Source: Chimonanthus salicifolius (taxonomy: Eukaryota; Streptophyta; Magnoliopsida; Laurales; Calycanthaceae). Taken from it: a stretch of DNA of 64,000 bases. A program made the translations under genes and the position numbers. The stretch covers positions 1,922,001 to 1,986,000 of the forward strand of contig CM023534.1 of assembly GCA_013350335.1 (NCBI GenBank). The letters are read 5' to 3'. The notes beneath the pieces were generated by a model that worked only from the letters and a program-made list of their open reading frames with translations, was not told the DNA's origin and ran no database searches. Positions 24,901 to 36,372 of the stretch are shown in pieces (position 1 is the first letter of the stretch; each line of letters starts with the position of its first letter).

Positions 24901-26295
24901 CAATTAGAAAATGAACAGGGGTACGATTGATTGCAATTGACAAGAGCTAATTATAATTAAAATCAGTGAAAATTCAGTGTCGAGGTAAGCGAAATTTATT
25001 AAGAATAAAAGAAAAGAATTTGATATTGATCAGAAACTGACTTGTTTGGCGACCACTTCTGGGTAATTGTCCTGGAGCAGGGTAAGGGCCTGATTCAGAG
25101 TCTTGCGAAGAGCTCGCTTTCCAGGGCCTGGTGAATTTTTCAGATCATTGACCTGCACAATCGAAGAGATGCCGTCCGGACTGAAATCAAGCTGCCGGAC
25201 ACCCTTCTCCAGGAACTGAATCCGCCACCGAAGGAACTTCTGTCTCTTCTCCTCATCCGAAAATGTCTTCTGATACAGCTCCTTGTTTTCAAATTCACCA
25301 TAAACATTGTAGCAAACAGGGTGGCTCTCCTTATCAAATCCGTGCATGAAAACCACCTTGTCCAGATCATTCCCAAGATCCTCCTCCAAAAGCCCCTCAA
25401 TTCCGAACTCCTTCCTCCACAGGACGGTGTTCTTGATCATCAAGAATGCATCTTTTGCCTTAAAATCCCTCGCCCTGAGGAATTTCAACAGCAGCACGTC
25501 ACTCTTCTCGTCATCACCGAGTAGTTGAATGCCCCAAATGAACACCTCCTCTGGTGGCGGGGGTGGCGGCTGCTCGGCCGCCGGCTCGGCCGCCGGCTCT
25601 GTCTCTTCCTTATCCTTGGTGGGTGGCTCAGCTTCCGGTGGTGGAGGCGGAGGGGAGACTGCAACAACAGTCTCCTCAATAGCCTCTACAGTCTTTGCCC
25701 CATCGTCATCAACAACTGTGGCAACGACGACAGTCTCTGTGACCACCTCCGCAACTACCGGCTCCGGCTCTGGCTCCGGTTTTACCGGGGGCTTGTCTTC
25801 AGCTACCTCTGCTTCTGTTTTGGGTGCTTCTTCAATGGCTGAGGCCTCCGCTTTGGGCTCTTCAGCAGCTGGCTTCTCTTCCGGCTTCTCCTCAGACGGC
25901 GGAACAGCAGACTTCTCTACTTTTTCCTGTTTTTCTTCTTCCTTGGTGGGTGGCGGAGGGGGCGGAGCTGTGAATTCGTTGTTCTTGAGAGCTTGCTGGA
26001 TAAGTTGCTTGAGCTCTTCGAGAGCTTTCTTTTCTGGGTCAGGAAGATCCCCGACTCTGTTGCTCTCCTCCTTGAAAGAAACGGATTGTTGAACTGTTTC
26101 TTCCTCCGTAGCGGCTTTTTTCTCGGGCCCTGGAACAGGCTCTGTAACGGCAGGTTCCGTTTCGGCGGTTGGCTTCGCTTCTTTCTCCTCCACCGGAGTC
26201 GATTCCTTGTCGGTCACCTTCTCCGCTTGTGGGTCGGCAGCAACGACTTCCTCTGCTGCTGCCGGTGGGGCCACTTTCTGAGTTTCCTCCGCCAT
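21957..26295 (-). CDS. PATL: Patellin (Sec14/CRAL-TRIO plus GOLD phosphoinositide-binding protein)
   Basis: Four minus-strand exons, 26295-25042, 24090-23966, 23866-23725 and 22217-21957, join in phase to 593 residues; all junctions are GT/AG. Residues 1-248 are a low-complexity Glu/Lys/Pro/Ala region with polyproline runs. About 249-312 is the CRAL-TRIO N domain (EEVFIWGIQLLGDDE; LLKFLRARDFKAKDAF). About 313-480 is Sec14 (SHPVCYNVYGEF; VQVNDLKNSPGPGK; FINVPWWYMAFIRMISPFL; VQYGGLS). About 490-593 is GOLD (VVVWELRVLGWDVSYCAEFVPS) with a Lys-rich end KKKKLLYRSKTKS. Patellins bind phosphoinositides and act at the cell plate and plasma membrane. The structure is closest to the PATL3/PATL5 type, but the exact paralogue is not decided. 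Start chosen at MAEE (26295). An in-frame upstream ATG at 26388 (MFIQKS...) would add 31 residues not known in the family. Confidence 0.95.
22640..23018. mobile_element. MITE-like element of the TATCGGCC family in patellin intron 3
   Basis: It begins near ATATCGGGCC with CGCGTTGGCCGTACAGCC-like and GTATCAGCCGATGC words and ends ATTTTTAAACCCCTA, an inverse of a TAGGG terminus. The middle is A/T-rich. It is related in words and ends to the elements at 31893-32185 and 41035-41268. Confidence 0.45.
23378..23525 (-). mobile_element. SINE-B-like copy in patellin intron 3
   Basis: AAGGTGTCCAAGCC, ACTCGACTAATCCTCAGGACATGTGC, GGGAACCGAATTCAGG and CTCGTTTCCTGAGGTGGG occur in the same order as in the copies at 17026 and 20115. 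It lies inside intron 3 in the same transcriptional orientation as the gene. Confidence 0.6.
24211..25010 (-). repeat. Diverged ~105 bp tandem repeat in patellin intron 1
   Basis: About eight degenerate units recur, each with a word like ATTAAAATCAGCAAAATTCA, then AAGAAAAGCAAAA, then TGATGCACAAA, then AAATGAACTGGGTATGATTG. Unit starts fall near 24211, 24320, 24423, 24527, 24640, 24735, 24845 and 24955. The repeats fill nearly the whole intron between exons 1 and 2. Confidence 0.7.
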
Positions 26296-27250
26296 TGAAA
26301 TAGGAAAAATGAGTTCTTCTACGCCTCGAAAGAGTTTGCGAAACGGAGAAGAAGAAGAAGATGACGAGAAAGATTTTTGAATAAACAAATAGATGAAAAG
26401 GTGTTTTTTTTTTTATTGAAATTTTCAATAGGAAGCGAGAATTGAATTGAGGATCTTAAAAAAAGGGAAACAATCGAGGTTTTTGAGGGACTGACGAAGG
26501 CTAAAAACCAATTTTATCTCTGTATAGAGAGAGAGAGAGAGGACAACAAAGACTTGAAGAATTGGGTCTTGCGCAGCTTTGAGAGTTAAAAGCGCCCTCC
26601 CTGGAGGATCTAAAGAAAAGGATTTTTCCCCTGTTTCGGTAATCGAAAAGAGAAAGAAATTCCTTTGCCGCTTTGAGATTAGAGACGATAAAGAGAAGCA
26701 GAGGTGCTGAATAAACAGGGTTTTCTTGCCGCCTTGAGATTAGATTCGAGAGAGAAGAGAGATGGGAACTGAAAGAGAAGATTCAGATACTTCTTTGCTG
26801 CTTTGAGAGTCGAAACAGGGAAGGAGACAGGGAAGAAGAAGAAGAGTCTGTAAGAATGATGAGAGGACGAGAGAGAGGGTATAAATGGAGAGCGGAGAGA
26901 CAGTAGAGAGAAAACTGATGCGTTATGGTAATAAATATTCGATTGAGGAAATAAAGAGAAGAAAAGAGAGAGAAGAAAGCCCAGACTGTCACAGGTCAGA
27001 TGGCCAGCTCTCTCCAACTCCTCCTCCGGTGGGCCCCGCCGTCTCCAACGTCGGCATCTTCGTTGCCCTGGCCGGCCTGCACGAATGTGGGGCCCTTTCT
27101 ACTTGGTGGACCCCACAATTGTTTCCAACGGTTGAGCCTCTGCGTTGGAAACTTGGCATCGGATGGTCCAAAATGCCATAACTGGGCCTCGGCTTTTTCT
27201 GCTGTTCCAGCCTTGTCTTTTCTTCTGTGCCTACTGAGACTTCTTAGTTC
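26296..27250 (-). promoter_or_regulatory. Patellin 5' UTR and promoter region
   Basis: Upstream of the start codon on the minus strand, GA/CT-rich leader sequence (plus-strand GAGAGAGAGA at 26526-26541 and 26868-26878) runs to about 26880. A TTTATACC TATA-like word sits at about 26878-26886. Beyond it, 27000-27190 is distinctly GC-rich. The transcription start near 26850 is inferred. Confidence 0.5.
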
Positions 27251-27299
27251 TCTTGGGAGTACAGCAATTGGAGCTGCTGTAATTTTAAATTAAAATTAA

Positions 27300-28683
27300 G
27301 AAATCATTCAAAATGTCAAAAAAATTGTCATTATTCCAATTGATCTTTCTTTTAATTGTTAAATTTTTAAATTAATTTATATCAAATACTTTTGAAGTAT
27401 AACATAACTTGAAGGTAGAGATACTAATTGATGAATTGAATGAATGGATATTCAAATTAAACTTCATAATTATTGAAATAGGATGTTTAGATCTAAAATT
27501 AAAATGTTTTTCATGAAATATTCAAAATAAAGATTATTATAGATCAAATATTCTAATAGTATACAAAAATTAACAAAATATCTACACTTATGTTAATCTC
27601 TACAAACGTCAAATACTTAGATTTAAGTGCATGCAAGTCTTTTCTTTTATTATTGATTATAATATTTCTAAACAAACCCTAATTTTACAAAATTCTTAAA
27701 AAATATTAAGAAAAAAAAAAAACTGTCCTCATTATCTTAAACACGATATCACATGTCAATTCCCTAACACTCTTACATGCCTTCTACTCAAATTTATTTT
27801 CATTAAAAAAATCTAAAAAGAGATGAAATATGGATTTAAAAAAAAAAAATTTTGAGACTTTCAAATAAGAGCCTTACCCAACATTTTAAATCTAACTTGA
27901 GCCCAATACATTTACTTTTAAGTAGTTGATATTGTAGCCCTACATTACCTTGACATGAACCTTTACAATCTAACAGATAAGTTTGCTTGTCATTTGCGTA
28001 TTTTTAAAATTAGTCTCACATTTAATATAAAGTGAAAATATTTAAATTACCTTAAATATATAATCAGAAATGATAAATTGATAATAAATGTCTATATATA
28101 AAGATTTGTAACTAATTGATGATTAAGATGAAAATATATTAAATAATTGACAGCTATCATCTTCTTTGTAATCATCTTTATCTATTTTTTTATCTGTTTT
28201 TCATTTTTTTCATCAATTATTTATAATACTGACCATCGCTTTATCAGTTGCCAAATGCTCCATCTTATGCTTTTTACAAAATTGCTTTAAATAATTAAAC
28301 AATAAAATCTTTTTTCTTTGTCAGTTTTAGATTATTTTATATTAAATTTAATGAACTTTTAGATTATGTGATGACAGTGGAATGAATATAGGATTCCAAT
28401 ATGCAATGGAGTTCAGTATTTGTGACTTTGTGACCGTTACCATTTTCAATTCTAACGATCGCTTCCACTTCCCTCTTCTCTCAGCCATGATTTATGATTT
28501 TCTACTTTTCATACTTCATGATTCATGAACGTGCATGTTAATCGTGACTTGGCTAAAAGCAATAAATAATACAATTAAAAAAAACTAGAGAATTGATTTC
28601 TTCTGATGCTGAACATCTGATTTTATTATTCAAATATAAATAATTTGAGGGGAGGTCAGATATGCGCTCTAGATCATATTAAA
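27300..28683. other. AT-rich intergenic DNA
   Basis: No gene, RNA or recognised mobile element. Homopolymer A and T runs dominate. Confidence 0.4.
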
Positions 28684-28946
28684 TAGGGCTAAAACTTGAA
28701 TTGGATCAGGTCGAATTTCAATAAATCCAACTCAATTGATGTCAAAAATTATTGAATCCGACCTGAATTACTCAACCCGATATTGTTTTATAACTTAATG
28801 TACTCAGGTCGAATCGAGTTACTTTTAAATTTCTCAACCCGATCCGACCCAAATTTTATGCGGGTTTATTTTTTTTCAACCAGACCCTGAGATATAAAAA
28901 ACATAACCCAAACCCATTAATTTCTCAGGTAGGGTTTTAACCCCTA
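28684..28946. mobile_element. hAT-type MITE with perfect 8 bp target duplication
   Basis: The 263 bp element starts TAGGGCTAAAACTTGAATTGG and ends TTTTAACCCCTA, inverted TAGGG..CCCTA termini. It is flanked on both sides by ATATTAAA (28676-28683 and 28947-28954), the 8 bp duplication expected of hAT transposases. The interior carries AACCCGA/TCGAATCGAG words shared with the elements at 42042 and ~59030. Confidence 0.9.
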
Positions 28947-28954
28947 ATATTAAA

Positions 28955-29718
28955 GGATGGGTTACACTGATAAAGAAATTAGATATGTGAATAAATTTAA
29001 TAGAATTATTAAATTATATAAAATAATGTAATTAAAATAATTGAATGGATGCAAAATATTACTCATCTCTTATCTACATGGTCCTCCATGTATTTTACCT
29101 AAGTATGCCAGTCAATCTTTTTATAGAATGTTTTAAAAATACATCTCACTAGGGTTTATTCTTATTGCAACTCTTTCACTAATAAATTGTATTTGGGCCA
29201 TTTAATACCTTGAGAAGGAGTTTTGTAATTGAAATAAATTATGAAAAGTGCAAAAGTGTATTTTGTAATTGTTTAAGTTTGTGAAGGTGGCATAACGTCA
29301 GAATTACATGATAAATTGGGATTTTTAAAAGGTTTTAAAATCATAAAAATTTAAAAATCCAATTACAATCATAATACCATAATATTAATGGTGATAAAAA
29401 TATTTTTAGAATAAAATAAAATATAATCTGACTCATTCGAATTACATAAATTATATATAGATATGTATATAATCTTCATTATGTATTATTATATGATATT
29501 TCTTATAATTAACTCTCTATAATGATTTCTTTTAATGATAAGGACTTATTTTAAAGATGACTCTACTCTTAAAACATATTAATACAATATATATATATAT
29601 ATATACACACACTAAATTATCTACTTAACTATTTGTGTTGATGGATGACCCAATTTAATCTGATCTGACTTGGTTGAAATGAGTAGAGTTACAAGTGAAT
29701 TGAATGAGGCTATAATAT
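28955..29718. other. AT-rich intergenic DNA
   Basis: A short (AT)n/(AC)n tract lies at about 29587-29612. No other feature seen. Confidence 0.4.
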
Positions 29719-29850
29719 ATACTCCCTCTGTCCCAAAATAGTTATCATATATGGATTTTGGAATTGTTCCAAATTAATTGTCTCATTTATATTAGAGTAA
29801 TATGAAGTGTGTTAAAAATTGATGAGATGTATTAAATTGAAAAATATTGA
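29719..29850. mobile_element. Stowaway-like MITE, left end only
   Basis: Begins CTCCCTCTGTCCC preceded by TA, then AAAATAG and ATTAATTGTCTCATTT words as in the complete copy at 18282. No matching right terminus was found, so it is truncated. Confidence 0.6.
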
Positions 29851-31892
29851 CTCAAAATAAATATAAACATATTAAAATTAAACTATTAACTAATTGACTT
29901 GCCGAAATTACACTCTTACTGGTCATTAATATCAAATAAACAATTAATTTATATGAAGAAAATAAGCCAAATATTTAAATATAAATATTAATTTAAAATT
30001 AATAAAATAAATTATTTCAACAATAACATCTAATCATTAAATTCATTTCGAGATACTTCGAATAGGTGAAAAATGGCAGTGTGTAAAAAAAAAATTGTGT
30101 CAGTTTGTGATATGAGAAAACTCACCGATTGATTTATTTTTTTGAATTTACGTGTAGAAATTTTGTGGAATACTCATCATAAAATCTCAAGAGGTGATAC
30201 CCTTGCCCTAAAGGCACACCCGTTCAATTCCGATTGGTATTTTCACCGTAGATATTGCATGCTACGAAAAGAAGGTAAAGAATGAAATTCATGCATCTGA
30301 TGTGAAGAATCACTAAATCCACAGCACCAATTGTCTTTCATTATGAATTTCAAATATTCCTTGAAATATTAATTTTCTAAAAAATAATAAATACCAGCTA
30401 AATTTCAAAATCTTCAATTAATATGTTGATTACTATAATATTTATATAATACTTTATACTATTAATAAATCAATTTTTACATCAATATAAATAAATTCGA
30501 TATTTATAGACATACAAGTTGGATCAGTAAAACATAATGAATTATCACTTTAGCTAGTTACCTCCCATTTCAGAAAGTGGAAGGTCATAGGCTTAACTTT
30601 AGTGTGTTTCATAAATAGAGATCAACCCGTGGGAATTTTACACAGGTATTCTATAATTTCTCACATATAAATTTAAAAAAAAAAAACTATCACTTCCTAA
30701 TAGAAAATGTATAGTCCAGTGAATGCCTAACATTTCAAGTTCTTAGTCAAATTGATGGAGCAATGATGGGACACCCTCTCTCCATCTCTCTATTAATTTC
30801 TATGAAACCTAACTCCAATTCAAAGGTTGACTTGATTTCTTTTCCACCAAGTTTCAGGGATTTTTTTTATCATTTATTCTATTCCATTATATCCATCTTT
30901 TAAATTTTAAATTATATTTTTCAAGAGAATATTAATTTGTGAGGAGAAGGAAGGAAAGCAAAAGAAACACATGGAAACGAAATTATATAAATTTAAATTT
31001 TATTTATATTAAAGTTATAGCTTTTAATGTTATGACTTTAAAATTTAAGAAGAATGATCTTGCATTGTCATTCAAATAGTAAGAATGTCTTCAGGTAGTG
31101 TCAATTGGAATATATAATGTTTATTTTTAAAAAATATAAATTATTAATTCATTTCTAAATATTATATTTTGTGAAATTGTTGGGCTTACCTTTAAATAGA
31201 TCAAATAAGAACGTTGTGATAAACTTTATATATTTTTTAATCAAGTACCTGTCATTTGATCCAACCAACAGTGGGCTCATCGGTTTCATAAAAATTAAAA
31301 AATATATATATTCTTGAATTTATAAATTAATAAATAATTTATATTTTAAGAGACAGACTCCACATGTCCAAATGGCACCATTTACACTCTACACTTAAAA
31401 CAGATTTCTACCTGCATTTATTTTAAATTTGTCCCAATATTAGTTATATAAAACAGTAAATCTAAATTAATTAAAATTTTAAAAATTGCTTATTGCTTAT
31501 TGAATAATTAGTATTAAAAACATTCTATACAAATCCAACACTTAATCATTTGTATCCATGACCCAAGATCAAATTTGAATCTAATTATGAATTGGGTTAA
31601 AAAATGAGTCCATTCACTTCATCAGATTAGACTATTGTTAGAAATAACCTAACCTAACCTAACCTAATTGGGGCTTTTGTGTAATTTGATAAATAAATTA
31701 AAGAACAAATGTATGTATGGTTGGAAAATTCGTATAACTATCAACAGTTTTTGTCTTTGTTGTGCAATGTAAAAACCAAAATTGAAATAAATTATAATGG
31801 TTAGATTGAAAATATTATTTTTAATTAAAAGATATCATAATTTTTAACAAAAATTGAGTTATACAAGACAAGTGAACTCAAGATCCCAATAG
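29851..31892. other. AT-rich intergenic DNA with a SINE fragment
   Basis: A family A SINE remnant lies at about 30125-30245 on the minus strand (T run, ACGTGTAGAAATTTTGTGG, then a -GGTGATACCCTTGCCCTAAAGGCACACC- stretch). A (CCTAA)n stutter of four units is at 31650-31670. No gene. Confidence 0.4.
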
Positions 31893-32185
31893 AACTAGAG
31901 CTATTGGCGATACAATGATGATATCAGCCAATATCATAAATATCACATCTTTTTCAAAAAAAAAAAATTGATTTCAGACGTGGGCCCAATTGATATCAGA
32001 TATCGACTTATATTTTTCTTTTTAATTTTTTTTTAACAATGCAGGTTTTTCAGTTTTTATTTTTTAAAATTTAAGAAAAAAATATAATTGATATTTCAAA
32101 AGAAAAAGAGAGAGAATGTTATCGGCCGATATTCGATATCTGAGATATGGGTCGATATCATTCAAAAACGAGATTTTGATCCCTA
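31893..32185. mobile_element. MITE-like element with TATCGGCCGATAT palindromes
   Basis: Ends in GAGATTTTGATCCCTA, whose inverse TAGGGATCAAAATCTC is the terminus. Near both ends are ATCAGCCAATATC and TATCGGCCGATATTCGATATC palindromic words, with poly(A)/poly(T) between. No target-site duplication was confirmed. Confidence 0.5.
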
Positions 32186-32438
32186 GAAATAAGAATGTAA
32201 TTCATGAGAGGGTAGATATGTCTAAAGGAGAGAAAATGTCTTTTTTTCTGCTCAGTGAGCTCACATGGGACATCAAGTGGAGAGACCTTGCTTAAAGTAA
32301 AAAAAAATCATATAAGACTATTTTGAAGTTAAAAATCAAACTAAAAGTATAAAATTGTTTTGAAATACTTTAGAAACACTTAAAACCACTTTGAAAAGTA
32401 ATTTTATTGTTCTTTTCATTTTTATTCTTGATTTTATC

Positions 32439-33167
32439 TGTGAAACCCTTCCCCAGCCGATGTAAGGAGTCCCACATCGGTTAGGAATGGAGAAAGGTGA
32501 GAGTGTATAAGAGGCCAAACCCACTTAACTAGTAAGACGTGTTTTGGGCCGGGCCCAAAGGCAAAACCGTATAGGCAAACTATGTAAAAGGCCTAGAGCG
32601 GACAATTTCTTCTTGAGTTGAGCCCTAAACCCTATATGTGGGTTGGATCGTTACATATGGTATTAGAACCTCAGTTCAACTCTCGGATTGTGTAGGCCTT
32701 TTCTCATTCCTTAGTGTTGTTGAACTAAGCCGGGTCGAGCCGGGGGCGGCTCGAGGTTTAGTGGGGGTGATTGTGAAACCCTTTTCCAGCCGATGTACGG
32801 AGTCCCACATCGGTTAGGAAGGGAGGGAGGTGAGGGTGTATAAGAGACCAAGCCCACTTAACTAGCAAGACACATTTTGGACCGAGTAGGTGGGTCCGGG
32901 CCCAAAGATAAAAAAGTGCGGGGCGGGCTAACTGTGTGCGAGGTTCAGAGTGGACAATTTCTTTCTAAATTGAGCTCTAAGTCATGTTCATGAGGGTGTA
33001 TAAGAGACCAAGCCCACTTAACTAGCAAGACACATTTTGGACCGAGTAGGTGGGTCCGGGCCCAAAGATAAAAAAGTGCGGGGCGGGCTAACTGTGTGCG
33101 AGGTTCAGAGTGGACAATTTCTTTCTAAATTGAGCTCTAAGTCATGTTCATGAGTCGGATCATTACA
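32439..33167 (+). mobile_element. TRIM (terminal-repeat retrotransposon in miniature)
   Basis: A 217 bp 5' LTR (32439-32655; starts TGTGAAACCC, ends GTTACA) is followed two bases later by a primer-binding site TGGTATTAGAACC (32658-32670), a close match to the initiator-Met tRNA site TGGTATCAGAGC. A ~116 bp interior without coding capacity and a purine tract near 32755-32771 (TAGTGGGGGTGA) lead into the 3' LTR 32772-33167, which starts TGTGAAACCC and ends ATTACA. The LTR carries the hairpin CCGATGT...ACATCGG and a TATAAGAG TATA-like word. The 3' LTR is longer because of an internal 160 bp tandem duplication. Flanking 5-mers (TTATC, TTGAA) do not match. Confidence 0.88.
32831..33150 (+). repeat. 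Perfect 2 x 160 bp tandem duplication in the TRIM 3' LTR
   Basis: Bases 32831-32990 and 32991-33150 are identical over all 160 positions. The unit starts TGAGGGTGTATAAGAG, and TGAG follows the second copy as microhomology. Confidence 0.97.
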
Positions 33168-34129
33168 TTGAAGAGTTAAATAATAAAAGAATAATACAGA
33201 AAAACACCTAAATTTATATCAGCTCTTGCTCCTTTTGGTAAAAAATAAATGTACCGGTACACAAATTAACTACCTGGGAATAGTCAGTGCAGCAATTTCT
33301 ATAATGAGCAAGGACCTCTCTAATTCTTGGACACTTTGACGGTTTGACCTACCCATTATTCTTCGAATCACAAAACAGTAAAGAGACCTCTGGACACGCT
33401 CGTGTGCAGTCATTTTTCACATGATTGAATTTATTACTAGTTTTTGAATGACAAGACTGATAGATTTATATTTTATATTCACAATTACTATTTTTCATTG
33501 TTTGGTATTGGACTAAGTTTGGATTTGGTGTAAAGACGGGTGATAGCGGGTAATCCCAGTTATCCTTGTTTGATGATTGGAGATAATTGTTTAAAGTTTT
33601 CACGATGGTATTATTGAGAAAATCTCATAAAAACATAATATTGAAAATAATTTAAAAATGTAATGAAAAATTAAAAAATCAAAATGATACTTAAAATCAA
33701 AATAATCATTTTTGAGAAATGAGAGATTTAAGTTGTGTTAAATAGTTTATGGGTTTGTGTAGGTATGAAAAAGCAAAAAACTATAGTATAATAATATATT
33801 GTATTTTTTTTTTATGATCAAAATATTTAAGCGTTTCACCTGATTAATTCATAAGACATGTGTAAATCTCTCAATCTGAACATATCAAATAGTAATAATA
33901 TATTGCATTAATATGACAATATTTTTTAGCACAATAAATATAATTATTGCAAATAGAAATAAAAATATTTATAATTGAAGAATATTATTAATTAGTGATA
34001 CATTGTTAATTAAGATTTAATAGAAACAAATTTTAAATAATGAGATAAAGTGTTGGTGGACAACAATGACACCTCGTAATCCTTGCGGCGTTTTTATTTT
34101 TTAAGACCAGCTCTTGTTTCCGACCTAAA
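33168..34129. other. AT-rich intergenic DNA
   Basis: Contains a partial SINE-B-like piece at 33805-33890 (T run, then ACCTGATTAATTCATAAGACATGTGTAAATCTC). A possible MITE is bounded by GGATTTGGTGTAAAGACGGG near 33530 and GACCTAAACAAGG near 34120 (weak). Confidence 0.35.
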
Positions 34130-34420
34130 CAAGGAAAAATCTTCAGCATAAATTTCAAAGACATGCCAACTAATCACAGCCGTTGGTAACGCCCACACGA
34201 GATCCTACCATGTCATCCGAACGCAGAACGGGATTACGTTAACGCCGTCAGTACAAAACCGCCAAACAAAACAGCTGGCCGTGCCACACGGGTCGATGTT
34301 TTCGGCGTGGACGTATGCTTCGTGGCATCCTATGATTGGAAGTTGTGCGGACCCACATTGATAAACGGCATGGTGCGCTGTGGTGCGCACGTCGCACCCC
34401 TCCAAACACCCAAGATTCTT
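34130..34420. other. GC-rich island of unknown function
   Basis: This ~290 bp segment is roughly half G+C in otherwise very AT-rich DNA and has many CpG dinucleotides (AACGCCGTC, CGGCGTGGACG, GGTGCGCACGTCGC). It has a CCTATGATTGG CCAAT-like word. No open frame of note and no match to the repeats in this window. Confidence 0.5.
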
Positions 34421-35469
34421 TGCTAATCCTGATTTTTTTAAAGCAAAAGCAATGATTAAGGAAGCTTAAAAGAATGACAAGATTTTTCTTCTGTTGCCCT
34501 TTAAATGCCTGTTATGCCCTTGGTTAGAGGCCGCAGAGTTTACTTTTAACAAATAAAATAGGAAGTGAGATAAATATAGGATTTTTTTATCAATTAAAGT
34601 TAGTTCCATATTTACTATGTATTACTAGAAAGTAAAAGTTTAAAATATAGAATTTTTAATGGATGATAAATGTATATTATTTATTTTCTCATCATCATTA
34701 TTATATTCTTCTTCTTCAAATCTTTTACCAATCTTTAGTTTAAATTTGAAAATGTCAATTTTGAAGGTGACTATCTTAATATTATCGTTTGAACGAGTGG
34801 TAATGAAAAATTTATGTCAAGATTGATTAACATTGTAAGGAAGGTTAGACAATTAAAGAGAAACATGACTATTCTTTTTAGATATGTTAGTAAAAATGTT
34901 AATTGTATCACTGACTTGTTGACAAAGATTAGTTGGATAAGTAAGATAATTCGTTGCACAAAGTCAGGTAAATGGTAAAGAGGCGAGGGCAAGGTTGTCA
35001 TTTGATTCTCAAAAGGATAAAGAGAGAGAGAGAGGATAAATTATTGGAATCCAACGTTGTCTTTCCATTTTATTATCTGACAATACAAGTGATGGATGAC
35101 TTTAGTTTTCCTTTTTATTTGAAGAGAGAAAACGCACTGACACTTGAGAGAAAGGCATCAGATGTGAACACCTCAAAGCCCTAGAAATAATAATTAAAAA
35201 AAAATGAAGGAGAAAACCAAGGTAGGGTTGCCCACACAAACTTCCAATGCCAACATTTCTTTATGACTTTGGATTCCCCTTATTTTTCTCCAATGGATGA
35301 TACTAAAGGCAGGGGAGTGGGACCCACATCAAACAAGGGATCCCACTTGTGTTGGATATGCATGGATTTTGAACTCTAAGTAGATCCCATCTAGCCTCTT
35401 GTGCAGATGGGCTTCTCAAACTTTAGGTGTTACTTGGTTCAAAATCACCAATAATTACATTAGTGAGAT
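34421..35469. other. Intergenic DNA
   Basis: No gene or recognised element. Small (GA)n at 35019-35033. Confidence 0.35.
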
Positions 35470-35690
35470 TTTTTTTTTAATTAAGATTTAATATTTAAAT
35501 CATCTCTTAAATAAATATAATATTATTTTTTAAAAAAATCTAAGTGCAAGAAACCCAACGTAAAACCTTTACAGGTGATACTTACTGCCATTATGACACA
35601 TCTAGTGAGACCATGGGATTCGAACCTGACACCTCCTGTTTCCTAAAGCATGAGATTACCAATTGAGCTATACCCATGTGGACATTATTA
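35470..35690 (-). mobile_element. SINE family A copy
   Basis: A T run at 35470-35478, then GAAACCCAACGTAAAACC, GGGATTCGAACCTGACACC (inverse of box B) and CCAATTGAGCTATACCCATGTGG (inverse of box A). The order is as in the copy at 17440. Confidence 0.7.
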
Positions 35691-36207
35691 TACTTAGTTG
35701 GGTGCAACATTATGATATATGGTGTTTACTAGGATAGAGTTGTGTTTCATTATCAAATGAATTAAGAGATATCCTATTTTATTGAGATGATGTTTGGATG
35801 AACAATACTTTAAAATATTCTTTAAAGGTAAGACAATTTCTTCAATCTTTTCTTATTTTTGGAAAAAGACACAGATTTATTATCTGCAAGCTTCATCTAA
35901 TACCCTCTAAAATCGAAAAGAGAGAGAGTTATGTGCATGGTTTTATTTAGAAAACAAATGAGAACTAAGTATGTCTTTAATTGTTTTTTAAAAATAGGAT
36001 TTTTTAATGAAAACGACCTTTTGTATGAAAATTAAAATAGTGGGTCTACAAATAAAACATGTGGTTTTCAAATTCACTTGTTATTTTTTCATATTTCCCA
36101 AAGATGTGATTTTTAAATTTTAATCAAAATGTGCATTTACACATAAGCAAAAGTAAATTTTGCTATCTAATAAGTCATTTTCTAAAGATGAAAAATTAAT
36201 TTTTGTC
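35691..36207. other. AT-rich intergenic DNA
   Basis: No gene or element seen between the two SINE copies. Confidence 0.35.
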
Positions 36208-36372
36208 TCTATTTTTTTTAATTTACGTGTAGAAAATTGTGAGAACCCCAATGTAAAACTTCCACGAGTGATATTCACTGTCCATAAGACACACCAGATA
36301 AGATTATGAGAGCTCAAACGCGACATACGGAAACACACAATTTTATATGAGCTACCAATTGTTGCACAGTCT
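36208..36372 (-). mobile_element. SINE family A copy, more diverged
   Basis: A T run, then ACGTGTAGAAAATTGTGAGAACCCC, CCACGAGTGATATTCACTG, GAGAGCTCAAACGCGAC (degenerate box B) and GAGCTACCAATTG. The head has lost its box A register. Confidence 0.6.

Noticed and set aside
24211..25010. A CRISPR-like array
   Set aside because: Units are diverged along their whole length with no unique spacers, and this is a plant intron.
25529..26092. A 187-residue open stretch on the plus strand, Ser/Gly-rich
   Set aside because: It is the complement of the low-complexity N-terminal coding region of the patellin gene and has no motif of its own.
26885..27293. Short plus-strand open stretches above the patellin promoter
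   Set aside because: They overlap each other in two frames in GC-rich promoter sequence, have no family match and no splice structure.
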